Made by a program: the position numbers and the translations under genes. The notes under the pieces were generated by a model. That model worked only from the letters and a program-made list of their open reading frames with translations, did not search any database and was not told where the DNA came from. Below are positions 1 to 7,246 of a DNA stretch of 64,000 nt, one piece after another; position 1 is the first letter of the stretch, and each line of letters starts with the position of its first letter. This stretch comes from Psychrobacillus sp. OK032 (GTDB lineage Bacteria > Bacillota > Bacilli > Bacillales_A > Planococcaceae), in the NCBI RefSeq assembly GCF_900111345.1, contig NZ_FOGY01000003.1, positions 186,001-250,000 of the forward strand. The letters are read 5' to 3'.

Positions 1-317
1 GCACCATAATTGCCGCTATTCGGAAAAGCACTACCAAGCATCAATGCAGCAAATTGCGGACGTGAAGATTTCATCATACGTGCAATAATCCAAATGATTA
101 GGAAAAGACCAAATATAAGTAAGATACAAGCTAACACCATATAAAAATAATCAATGGTTAATGCATGTGTATAAAAAGTGCGAAAAGCTAAAAAAGGAGA
201 CATTAGATAAAGAGCTGCCGTCGAAATAGACTTAATATCAAACCCTATTAATCTTTGCCCTATAAAACCAATGAAAAATATAATAAAAACAGGTAAAATA
301 ATCAACAGTAACTCCAA
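1..317 (-). CDS. AEC-family transporter, N-terminal part (cut by window edge)
   Basis: Reading leftwards from a TTG at 317, preceded by GGGGTGA about six bases upstream, an open frame of 105 codons runs off the window. It begins LELLLIILPVFIIFFIGF and shows three hydrophobic segments (about residues 2-20, 33-50, 60-80), then SAFPNSGNYGA. The NSGNYG motif after the third membrane helix is typical of the AEC (auxin efflux carrier / malonate permease) family, which exports or takes up organic anions at the cytoplasmic membrane. The substrate cannot be told from this part. The upstream 290 bases lead to the divergent FMN reductase. Confidence 0.75.
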   Translation of the reverse strand, partial: MELLLIILPVFIIFFIGFIGQRLIGFDIKSISTAALYLMSPFLAFRTFYTHALTIDYFYMVLACILLIFGLFLIIWIIARMMKSSRPQFAALMLGSAFPNSGNYG

Positions 318-512
318 GAAAAATCACCCCGGTAAATATCTAACAAATATATCGCAATGTATTTATCATAACATTAACTAAGTATTAGTATTTATATAAA
401 TTTGAAAGTTGTAACAAACTACAAAAAAGATTTTAATGAAAGCTGACTTGTTAAAACGTTTTATAAAAAAACATTCTGGAGTAATCATTAACGAAAAGTA
501 TGAGCTAATATT

Positions 513-542
513 TTGACACTTGATAGTTCTATGATTTATAGT
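513..542 (+). promoter_or_regulatory. SigA-type promoter for the FMN reductase
   Basis: TTGACA at 513-518 and TATAGT at 537-542 are separated by 18 bases. The region between the divergent AEC gene and the reductase otherwise holds only an imperfect inverted repeat at 547-587. Confidence 0.6.
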
Positions 543-546
543 TATT

Positions 547-587
547 TTGAATTCATAATATATTGATAAAAGATATATTAATTCAAG
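547..587. promoter_or_regulatory. Inverted repeat, possible MarR operator
   Basis: TTGAATT (547-553) and AATTCAA (580-586) flank a second inner pair TAATATAT (556-563) / ATATATTA (573-580). The site lies just after the promoter of the FMN reductase. Its right end TTAATTCAAG (578-587) recurs exactly at 1318-1327, right after the -10 box of the neighbouring marR-type gene. Control of both genes by that regulator is inference. Confidence 0.4.
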
Positions 588-657
588 TTAAGGATGTTGA
601 TGGAACATGGGTTTTTTAGACAAAATATTCGGCAAAGCCAAACAGGAGGAAACAGAG

Positions 658-1224
658 ATGACAGTAGAAAAATTAAAAATCGGTATTGTAATCGGGAGCG
701 TACGCCAAGGTCGTAATGCAGAAGCAGTAGCTAACTGGATGTATGATTTTGCTTCAAAACGTAACGATGCAGAATATGAATTAGTAGATCTTGCAAACTA
801 CAAATTGCCTTTCTTAGGGGAAGAACTTCCTGCAGAAAGACAAGAAGAAGCGAATACAGCAATTAAAGCTTGGTCAGATAAAATGGCTTCATTTGATGGC
901 TATATTTTTGTAACACCAGAATATAACCACGCAATTGGAGGCGCACTAAAAAATGCTACTGATTACTTAAAACCAGAAGTAGCAAACAAAGCTGCTGCTT
1001 TTGTTGGTTATGGTAGCTTAGGTGGTACACGTGCACATGAAAATATGCGTCTAATCCTAGGAGAACTTTCAGTTGCAGACGTACGTACAGCTGTTACATT
1101 CTCACTTATGAGCGACTTCGAAAACATGAGTGTGTTCAAACCTGCTGATTACCATGCAGCTAATGCTAATGCTATGCTTGATGAAGTTCTTGCATGGAGC
1201 GGCGCTTTAAAAACAATTCGCTAA
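658..1224 (+). CDS. NADPH-dependent FMN reductase / flavodoxin-like oxidoreductase
   Basis: This 188-residue cytoplasmic protein has a flavodoxin-like fold of the NADPH-dependent FMN reductase family. GIVIGSVRQGRNAEAVANW near the N-terminus is the phosphate-binding loop for FMN. VTPEYNHAIGGALKNATDY in the middle is the family signature for the isoalloxazine contact. Such enzymes reduce FMN, quinones or azo compounds with NADPH. An in-frame ATG at 607 would add 17 residues (MGFLDKIFGK...), but ATG 658 has a much better ribosome site (AGGAGG, eight bases upstream). A MarR-type regulator follows after an intrinsic terminator, so the two are separate transcription units that may share control. 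Substrate unknown. Confidence 0.88.
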   Translation: MTVEKLKIGIVIGSVRQGRNAEAVANWMYDFASKRNDAEYELVDLANYKLPFLGEELPAERQEEANTAIKAWSDKMASFDGYIFVTPEYNHAIGGALKNATDYLKPEVANKAAAFVGYGSLGGTRAHENMRLILGELSVADVRTAVTFSLMSDFENMSVFKPADYHAANANAMLDEVLAWSGALKTIR

Positions 1225-1233
1225 TTAATAGGT

Positions 1234-1275
1234 AAAATACCAAGATGAATTCATTATTCATCTTGGTATTTTTTT
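1234..1275 (+). terminator. Rho-independent terminator after FMN reductase
   Basis: A 17-base stem (1234-1250 pairing with 1256-1272, around ATACCAAGATGAAT) with a five-base loop runs into a T tract. Confidence 0.9.
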
Positions 1276-1284
1276 ATCTCTAAT

Positions 1285-1313
1285 TTGACACCATTTGAAA
1301 TAAAAGTTATAAT
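1285..1313 (+). promoter_or_regulatory. Consensus SigA promoter of the marR-type gene
   Basis: TTGACA (1285-1290), a 17-base spacer and TATAAT (1308-1313) make a perfect consensus promoter. The longest open frame of the next gene uses this TTG as a start, which therefore cannot be the true start. A TTAATTCAAG motif shared with the FMN reductase leader lies directly after the -10 box. Confidence 0.88.
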
Positions 1314-1362
1314 ATCCTTAATTCAAGATAAATATATTCAAAAGAAAAGGGGAGGGGTCCCA

Positions 1363-1785
1363 GTGAAGGAAAATCTATCTTTAAAATCATTTGTTGTATT
1401 AATGAAAGCTTCCAAAGTAGTGCAAGAACGTACGAAAAAGGATATTAGTAATTATAACATGCACACGTCTGAATTTATGGTGTTAGAAGCATTATACAGC
1501 AAAGGAAAACAAACGGTTCGACAAATTTCAGATGCTGTACTTATTAACTCAGGATCGATCACTTACGTAATGGACAAATTAGTGGCGAAAGGTTTACTAG
1601 AAAGAATCGACTGTAAAGAGGATCGTCGTGTTGTATATATTCAGATTACGGAAGAAGGAAAAAAATTAATGGATGAAATATTCCCAAAGCATCAATTAAT
1701 ATTGGAAGAAATATTCTCCTGTATTACAGATCAAGAAAAAGAAGTATTCATCGAATTATTAAAAAGAGTTGGAAAGAGAGAGTAG
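1363..1785 (+). CDS. MarR-family transcriptional regulator (MhqR-like)
   Basis: This 140-residue winged-helix regulator starts at GTG 1363 behind GGGGAGGGG. The frame open further upstream contains the promoter itself. HTSEFMVLEALYSKG, SGSITYVMDKLVAKGLLER and CKEDRRVVYIQITEEGKKL are, in order, the dimer/wing approach, the recognition helix and the beta-wing of MarR proteins. The pattern is close to Bacillus MhqR, which senses quinones and controls flavin-dependent azoreductases. Here the neighbour is an FMN reductase, so a role in quinone or electrophile stress is plausible. Cys residues at about 83 and 121 could be sensing residues, but that is inference. Confidence 0.85.
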   Translation: MKENLSLKSFVVLMKASKVVQERTKKDISNYNMHTSEFMVLEALYSKGKQTVRQISDAVLINSGSITYVMDKLVAKGLLERIDCKEDRRVVYIQITEEGKKLMDEIFPKHQLILEEIFSCITDQEKEVFIELLKRVGKRE

Positions 1786-1815
1786 CTATTAATGAAAGTT
1801 GATAAATATATCAAC

Positions 1816-1868
1816 AAATAACCTCAGTGGACCGAATAGATTTATAATCGGACTACTGAGGTTATTTG
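1816..1868. terminator. Bidirectional terminator between convergent genes
   Basis: AATAACCTCAGT pairs with ACTGAGGTTATT around an AT-rich loop that holds a further CCGA/TCGG pair. It serves the regulator on + and the small protein gene on -. Confidence 0.8.
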
Positions 1869-1889
1869 TCAATTCAATAATACTAGTTG

Positions 1890-2192
1890 CTATTTTTCTG
1901 CATGTCTCCATTCTATCTCTTCACCAGTTTTGGGGGAAGTTAGAAATACATCACCTTTTACTAAAGGCATTTCATGGCCATTCGAGTCAATATACTTTCC
2001 AGATTCGGGTACTACTTCACCTGTTTTGTGGGTATGCCCCTCTGCGTGTTTCCAATTTGTTGCTATTTCTGATTGTGGACAGGAAGGGAATTTATCCTCT
2101 TTATATAATTTTTTAGTAATACCTTCTTCGCATGTATAATCTCCGGTTTCTTGTACAATGTCATCTGTTTGGTGTTCATACATATTTTGCAT
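1890..2192 (-). CDS. Small cytoplasmic protein with a duplicated ~40-residue motif (YjzC-like)
   Basis: A 100-residue soluble protein. ATG 2192 has AAGGAGG eight bases upstream, and an upstream GTG at 2210 lies inside that ribosome site. Two copies of one motif are visible: TGDYTCEEG...KKLYKEDKFPSC...WKHAEG and SGKYIDSNG...MPLVKGDVFLTS...EWRHAEK. The G-Y-x(4)-G ... L-x-K-x-D-x-F-(P) ... W-(K/R)-x pattern resembles the single motif of Bacillus YjzC, whose role is not known to me. The first copy keeps two cysteines (TCEEG, PSCP) and the second has none. No membrane segment or signal peptide is visible. Function unknown. Confidence 0.7.
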   Translation of the reverse strand: MQNMYEHQTDDIVQETGDYTCEEGITKKLYKEDKFPSCPQSEIATNWKHAEGHTHKTGEVVPESGKYIDSNGHEMPLVKGDVFLTSPKTGEEIEWRHAEK

Positions 2193-2270
2193 ATAGTATT
2201 CCTCCTTCACAATAATAACGTACAGTAATTATTTACCCATCTATTAATCTTACAAACATAGCAAAAATGA

Positions 2271-2624
2271 TATTCTGTTTGTTATGAAGGAGCGAATCCT
2301 GATAACGTAGATAAGGCATTGGGAACTATTGATGGTTTAGTCGAACCTGGAATTCTCAATGGATCAACTGCAGTTGCAGGCCACTAATCTTATATATTTG
2401 GACAGTTTTTCAATCGGTTGAACGAGCTTCAAATTGGCGATCAATTTGAAGTGGAAACAATAACGGAGACTCTTCAATATGAGATATTCGATATAGTGGT
2501 CGTCAAGCCAGAAAATGTGGATATATTAAAACGGCAGAAAGGCATTATGCTTTTATCCTTGCTTACATATTATCCTGAACGATCTAATCAGTTTAGGTTA
2601 GTCGTTCAAGCAAAGCAAATTTAA
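2271..2624 (+). pseudogene. Sortase remnant, inactivated
   Basis: In one frame the DNA reads ...TIDGLVEPGILNGSTAVAGH, then a TAA stop at 2385-2387, then SYIFGQFFNRLNELQIGDQF ... YEIFDIVVVKPE ... LLSLLTYYPERSNQFRLVVQA. This is the C-terminal half of a sortase: the AGH[R] catalytic-His strand, the LQIGD turn, the ExxxYEI strand and the TLxTCxP catalytic strand. The stop replaces the codon after the catalytic His, the catalytic Cys is Tyr in LLTYYP, and the first half of the gene is missing (TGA at 2268 closes the frame). It is a decayed transpeptidase gene. The downstream TTG at 2418 gives an open frame, but nothing suggests it is expressed. Confidence 0.8.
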
Positions 2625-2640
2625 TATTAATCAGTAATAA

Positions 2641-2682
2641 AACACAAGCAGAAAAATAGACTATTTTTCTGCTTGTGTTTTT
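2641..2682. terminator. Strong bidirectional terminator
   Basis: AACACAAGCAGAAAAATAG pairs perfectly with its complement ending at 2679, followed by T residues. It lies beyond the dead sortase and downstream of the methionine operon on -. Confidence 0.88.
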
Positions 2683-2750
2683 AATTTCTATTAAAATGGA
2701 ATTGGTTGCCTTCCTATTCTATCTAGTTGCCCTTAGCCATTTTTAGGAAG

Positions 2751-3857
2751 TTAATTCCAAACGTTCTCAGCTATTTTCACAACATGGCGAACTTTTTCCC
2801 ATTGTTCTTCTTCGGTTAAAATATTTCCTTCTTCCGTAGAAGAGAAACCACATTGTGGACTTAAGCAAAGCTGCTCAAGCGGAGCGTATTTAGTAGCTTC
2901 TTCAATTCTTGCTTTCACTTCATTTGCGTCTTCTAGTGCTCCGTGTTTAGAAGTGATTAATCCTAATACGATATATAGATTAGGACGGCTAATATGACGA
3001 AGCGGTTCAAAGTCTCCAGAGCGTTCATCATCAAACTCTAAAAATAAACCATCTACATCTAGACCGCCAAAAATAGTTTCCGAAACAAGTTCATAACTTC
3101 CGCTTGTAATATAAGTAGAGCGGAAATTTCCGCGACAAATATGCATCGTGACAAGCATATCGTCGGGTCTTTTCGCAATAGATTCATTAATAGCACGCGC
3201 TGAAAACTTTAGAGCTTCCTCTACACTAAAGCCTCTTTCTTTAAGTCCAGCAATACCTTCCTCGGAGAAAGAAGTTGCCCATGAAGTGTCATCAATTTGA
3301 AGATAGCGACAGCCTTCATCATACAGTGCTTGAATAAACCCTTGGTAAGCAGTGATTAGATCATTGAGTAATTCCTCATCACTACTGTAAACTCCATCTT
3401 CAATCGTTGCTCTGTAGTAAAGCATATTCGGACTTGGTATTGTAAATTTAGCAACAGCGTCACCTGCGAGACTTTGCAAAAATTTGAAGTGTTCAATCAT
3501 GTAATGCGTGCTGAATCCGACTTTTCCAGTTACTTTAATGCCATGTGCGCGAGTTTGGACACCCTTAAACGAAAGACCTTTGTCTGTATCGTAAAATTCG
3601 ACTCCATCTAAGCCACCTAAAAAGTCAAAATGCCACCATTTACGACGGAACTCCCCATCCGTTACTGCTTGTAGTCCAGCTTCTTTTTGTTTGGCAACGA
3701 GTTTCGTAATCTCTTCGTCTTCGATTTGTTTTAGTTGTTGTGCATTGATTTCTTTATTTTCAAATTGTGCACGTGCCTCTTTTAAACGTGCTGGTCGTAA
3801 AAAACTTCCTACTTGATCTGCACGAAATGGTGCTTTTTGAACTAATTGTTTTGTCAT
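2751..3857 (-). CDS. yxjH: Methionine synthase II (cobalamin-independent) family protein, YxjG/YxjH-like
   Basis: This 368-residue protein matches the catalytic half of cobalamin-independent methionine synthase, which moves a methyl group to a thiol such as homocysteine with zinc. The zinc-ligand motifs are present: MHICRGNF (His and Cys) and LSPQCGFSS (Cys), with LQIDDTSWA in the substrate site. It lacks the N-terminal folate-binding half of MetE, like Bacillus YxjG and YxjH, which are S-box controlled. The chosen ATG 3857 lies one base after the TAA of metC (TAACATG), so the genes are translationally coupled. A TTG twelve bases upstream lies within metC. It is the third gene of the metI-metC operon. 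Confidence 0.88.
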   Translation of the reverse strand: MTKQLVQKAPFRADQVGSFLRPARLKEARAQFENKEINAQQLKQIEDEEITKLVAKQKEAGLQAVTDGEFRRKWWHFDFLGGLDGVEFYDTDKGLSFKGVQTRAHGIKVTGKVGFSTHYMIEHFKFLQSLAGDAVAKFTIPSPNMLYYRATIEDGVYSSDEELLNDLITAYQGFIQALYDEGCRYLQIDDTSWATSFSEEGIAGLKERGFSVEEALKFSARAINESIAKRPDDMLVTMHICRGNFRSTYITSGSYELVSETIFGGLDVDGLFLEFDDERSGDFEPLRHISRPNLYIVLGLITSKHGALEDANEVKARIEEATKYAPLEQLCLSPQCGFSSTEEGNILTEEEQWEKVRHVVKIAENVWN

Positions 3858-3858
3858 G

Positions 3859-5046
3859 TTATATTCCAACTTTCTGTTTGATTTTAGATGCGATTAAGAG
3901 TGCTTGGTCACAGTCCGCGATTAAATCATCAATATGCTCTAGACCAACAGAGAATCTTAGCAGCCCATCTTTAATTCCCCGTTTTTCTCGTTCTTCTTTC
4001 GGTATCGCAGCATGGGACATTGTAGTGGGGTAAGAAAGAATTGATTCGACTCCTCCTAGGCTTACTGCAAAAACCGGAATTTGAATACTTTCTACAAAAG
4101 CTTTCGCCGTTTCTCTGTCAGGAAGACAGAATGATAAAACGGCGCCTGGACTTTTCGCCTGTCTTGCATGAATATCGTATCCCGGATGTGTGGATAAGCC
4201 CGGGTACAACACTTCCTCCACCAAAGGATGGTTATTTAAATAATTTGCAAGCTTTTGTGCTGATTCGGTCGACTGCGATAAGCGCGCACCCATCGTTTTA
4301 ATACCTTGAATTAATGAAAAAGAATCCTGTGCACCTAGAATGGCACCAAAAGAGTTTTGGATAAATCCTAGTCGACTTCCCAGTTCCTCATCCTTTGTAA
4401 CGGCAAGCCCGGCAATGATATCGCTGTGTCCAGATAAAAACTTCGTAGCACTATGTAACACGATATCAACACCCAAATCAAGCGGACGTTGATAGAGGGG
4501 TGTCATAAACGTATTGTCTAGAAAAGTTAAACAGTTATTTGCTTTTGCAAGGGCGACAACTGCCTCGATATCCGTAATACCTAATCGTGGGTTTGCAGGT
4601 GTTTCGATAAAAAGGACTTTAGTATTTGGACGAACTGCTTTTTCGACTTCTTCTACATTTGTAAAATCGGCAAATGTATGGTCAATGCCGAATCTCGGTA
4701 ATACTTCCGTTATAAAACGATATGTTCCACCGTATACTTCTTCGGTTACAACAAGATGATCCCCGGAAGAAAGTAACATTAAAGCAGAGGAAATTGCCGC
4801 GATACCAGAGGCAAAAGCAAAACCTCTTGTGCCACCTTCTAATTCAGCAATCGTTTTTTCAAGTGCATCTCTTGTCGGATTGCCAGATCTGCTATAGTCA
4901 TATGGTCCAAAGCTATCAAAGCTTTCTTGATGGAAAGTAGAAGACAAATAGATTGGTACATTGACTGCCCCTGTTTTTTGCTCGTAATTGCCACGAGTGG
5001 AGGCAGTGATTAAGCTAGTTTCTAAACTTTCTTTTACGTTACTCAT
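3859..5046 (-). CDS. metC: Cystathionine beta-lyase
   Basis: This 395-residue PLP enzyme of the Cys/Met metabolism family cleaves cystathionine to homocysteine, pyruvate and ammonia in the cytoplasm. SATKFLSGHSD carries the PLP lysine. YDYSRSGNPTRDALE, GFAFASGIAAIS and SVGLEHIDDLIADC are family landmarks. The start ATG overlaps the stop of metI by four bases (ATGA), and the next gene starts one base after its stop. Assignment as beta-lyase rather than gamma-synthase rests on its place as second paralogue in the metI-metC pair, as in Bacillus subtilis. Confidence 0.88.
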   Translation of the reverse strand: MSNVKESLETSLITASTRGNYEQKTGAVNVPIYLSSTFHQESFDSFGPYDYSRSGNPTRDALEKTIAELEGGTRGFAFASGIAAISSALMLLSSGDHLVVTEEVYGGTYRFITEVLPRFGIDHTFADFTNVEEVEKAVRPNTKVLFIETPANPRLGITDIEAVVALAKANNCLTFLDNTFMTPLYQRPLDLGVDIVLHSATKFLSGHSDIIAGLAVTKDEELGSRLGFIQNSFGAILGAQDSFSLIQGIKTMGARLSQSTESAQKLANYLNNHPLVEEVLYPGLSTHPGYDIHARQAKSPGAVLSFCLPDRETAKAFVESIQIPVFAVSLGGVESILSYPTTMSHAAIPKEEREKRGIKDGLLRFSVGLEHIDDLIADCDQALLIASKIKQKVGI

Positions 5047-6164
5047 GAATGAATCACATCCCGTTCTAATTTTGCAAAAACTTGTTTCAAATCCGCGATT
5101 AAATCTTCCGCCTCTTCCACTCCGACAGAGAAACGTAATAAACTATTATCCACACCTCGTGCAACTCGCTCTTCTTCTGGAATATCCGCATGAGTTTGGG
5201 TAGTAGGGTATGTGATAAAACTTTCGACACCACCTAAACTTTCTGCAAAAACGATTAATTGAAGGTTTTCTAAGAAAGGTCCAACCCAATCACTTTTCTG
5301 TAAGCGGAAAGAAAGCATGCCTCCGATTCCAGGATATAGCACATCTTTTACAACACTTTCCTTTTGTAAAAACTCCACGATTTTCTTCGCATTCGCATCA
5401 TGTTGTTTCATGCGCAAGTGTAGCGTTTTTAATCCCCGAATTAATAACCAAGAATCGAAAGGGGAGAGGACAGCTCCTGCAGCATTATGATTTATTATTA
5501 ATTTTTCGCTAAGTGTTTTTCCTTTAGTTACAACAAGACCAGCAAGGACATCATTATGCCCACCAATATATTTCGTGGCACTATGCATCACAATATCTGC
5601 CCCTAGCTCAATTGGCCGCTGTAAATAAGGAGTTAAGAACGTGTTATCCACAATCAGTAGTAATTGATATTTTTTTGCTAAAGCGCTGTATTGTGCAATA
5701 TCAAATTCTTGCATGAGTGGATTTGTAGGTGTTTCGATGAAAATTGCTTTTGTGTTTTCTGTTATTAATGCTTCTACTTCTTCGATGGAGTCAAATTTAG
5801 CATAGGACGTACGAATGTTGTAGGAGTCTGCGTATTGATTGAACAAACGATATGTCCCACCATAAAGATCTTCAGGTGCAATGATTTCATCCCCAGATCG
5901 GAAAAGTGACAATATTAACTGGATTGCGGCCATACCGGAACTACAGGCAAAACCTGCATCACCACCTTCTAACTTCGCAATTCCTTCTTCTAAAATCGTT
6001 CGAGTTGGATTTTTTGTACGCGTGTAGTCGTAACCGGTGGATTGACCAACCCCCGCATGTTTATAAGCTGTTGATAAATGAATAGGGGGATTGACGGCAC
6101 CTGTCCGCGGGTCACTATGATTTCCTAATTGCACTAACTCGGTTTCTAAACTCTTTTTTGTCAT
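5043..6164 (-). CDS. metI: Cystathionine gamma-synthase / O-acetylhomoserine thiolyase
   Basis: This 373-residue PLP enzyme of the Cys/Met metabolism family makes cystathionine (or homocysteine) from an acylhomoserine. YDYTRTKNPTRTILEEG, FACSSGMAAIQLIL, SATKYIGGHND with the PLP lysine, and SVGVEEAEDLIADL are visible. AGAGGATG sits just before the ATG. It is the first gene behind the SAM-I riboswitch and overlaps metC by ATGA. With metC and the YxjH-like gene it forms an S-box methionine operon, repressed when S-adenosylmethionine is plentiful. Confidence 0.9.
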   Translation of the reverse strand: MTKKSLETELVQLGNHSDPRTGAVNPPIHLSTAYKHAGVGQSTGYDYTRTKNPTRTILEEGIAKLEGGDAGFACSSGMAAIQLILSLFRSGDEIIAPEDLYGGTYRLFNQYADSYNIRTSYAKFDSIEEVEALITENTKAIFIETPTNPLMQEFDIAQYSALAKKYQLLLIVDNTFLTPYLQRPIELGADIVMHSATKYIGGHNDVLAGLVVTKGKTLSEKLIINHNAAGAVLSPFDSWLLIRGLKTLHLRMKQHDANAKKIVEFLQKESVVKDVLYPGIGGMLSFRLQKSDWVGPFLENLQLIVFAESLGGVESFITYPTTQTHADIPEEERVARGVDNSLLRFSVGVEEAEDLIADLKQVFAKLERDVIHS

Positions 6165-6194
6165 TAATAATCATCCTCTACTAATAAAGTAAAA

Positions 6195-6353
6195 TAAAAA
6201 GAGGATTCCCTATAAGAAGAGAATCCTCAAAAATTTGAAGTTAGTCTTCTTATCTTCTAGACATTTACTGTCTATTGGAGTTAGCACCATACCTAAATGT
6301 GGCTGGTTGCTGAGACATCTTCGGGCCAATCCCTCCGTCTCTCTGGATAAGAA
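6195..6353 (-). promoter_or_regulatory. SAM-I (S-box) riboswitch with terminator
   Basis: Read on -, the leader has the S-box pattern: TTTCTTATCCAGAGAGACGG, then GGGATTGGCCCGAAGATGTC, TCAGCAACC, TATGGTGCTAACTCC, and the closing strand GATAAGAAGA (aptamer about 6353-6244). A terminator stem GAGGATTC/GAATCCTC (6228-6201) followed by T residues comes next, before metI. SAM binding should favour the terminator and switch the operon off. Confidence 0.95.
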
Positions 6354-6390
6354 ATAAAATATGAAATTTTCTAAATGTTTAATTTCAATA

Positions 6391-6419
6391 AGTTTATCAC
6401 GGTAAGTATATAAATACAA
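6391..6419 (-). promoter_or_regulatory. Likely promoter of the S-box leader
   Basis: On -, TTGTAT (6419-6414), 17 bases, TAAACT (6396-6391), about 35 bases before the riboswitch aptamer begins. Confidence 0.5.
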
Positions 6420-6535
6420 GGTGAATTTTATATGTTGTTTATTCACCATTTTGTACGGTTTTCTTTCATCAAGAAAAGAACATTACTTGTAGTTTTATGT
6501 TTCAGTTCTCTTTGTAGGAATAAGGGGTAACAATT

Positions 6536-7235
6536 AGTTTCCGCTAGGATTTCCGCTGCAGGGCGGACGCTTTCCGCGGGGTGAGCGATGAGCCATCACC
6601 GTAGCTTCGCGTCCGTTGTGATGTCTCATCTGTCTCACCGAGGAACAAAGGCTAAGGGCGCCACATCGTGTGGCAACGCCTTCGTGACCAACATCCTGTT
6701 GGCCTCCGCAGGAGTCGCCGCCCTTCCGCTCCAATCCACGAAAATTGCTAGCTAATCAGCGTTACAGTTTTTAAAAAAACTTATGTAGTATTTCGATGTA
6801 TAGGTATCTAGTAAATGGCTAAGAGCAAACAATCAGTTATGGAAAGCATCCAAATTGCTGGTGAAAGTACCCAATTCTTAAATTAGCAAGTTTACTTGTA
6901 TTGAGACAACGATAAATAGGAGGTGTTATTCCAATAGCTAGTTGATTGAAGCAAGTTTTATTCTAGTAAATGTTCCACTTATTTGGAGACAGCATTTTCT
7001 AATTAGATTTAATAATTATTGCCTAGTGGATCTCATACACATAGATCTCTCATGCTGCAGCCGCCAAATTAGCGAGAAATTCTCATTGATTGAAGCGGAA
7101 GGCGGCGACTCCAGCGGGAATAGCATGAGCTGAAAGCCCCGCAGGAGCATAGCGACGAGGAGATTGAAGCCATGCCCGCGGAAAGCGTCCGCCTGGAGCG
7201 GAAATCCTGGTGGTCACTTAGTGACGCGAATGAAT
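6536..7235 (+). repeat. Family A composite repeat, full copy
   Basis: A GC-rich unit at about 6536-6755 (ends TAGGATTTCCGCTGCAGGGC... and ...GGAGTCGCCGCCCTTCCGC) and an inverted relative at about 7070-7225 (...GCGGAAAGCGTCCGCCTGG) flank roughly 300 bp of AT-rich sequence. That centre also occurs at 62.55-62.81 kb and, inverted, at 19.95-20.20 kb. The outer arms are inverted repeats of roughly 40-50 bp. No transposase is encoded, and the short open frames inside do not stay open between copies. The element reaches to within about ten bases of the stop of the ABC ATPase gene. Confidence 0.8.
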
Positions 7236-7246
7236 TATTTTAGTTC

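Noticed and set aside
1799-2139. Two + strand frames opposite the YjzC-like gene
   Set aside because: Shadow frames: the - strand frame has the ribosome site and a repeated protein motif, and the + frames include a terminator stem.
6534-6734. 66-residue open frame on -
   Set aside because: It lies wholly in the GC-rich arm of the family A repeat and is not kept open in the other copies.
6942-7133. 63-residue frame inside the family A centre
   Set aside because: The corresponding region at 62.7-62.9 kb has insertions and deletions that break the frame, so the centre is non-coding.
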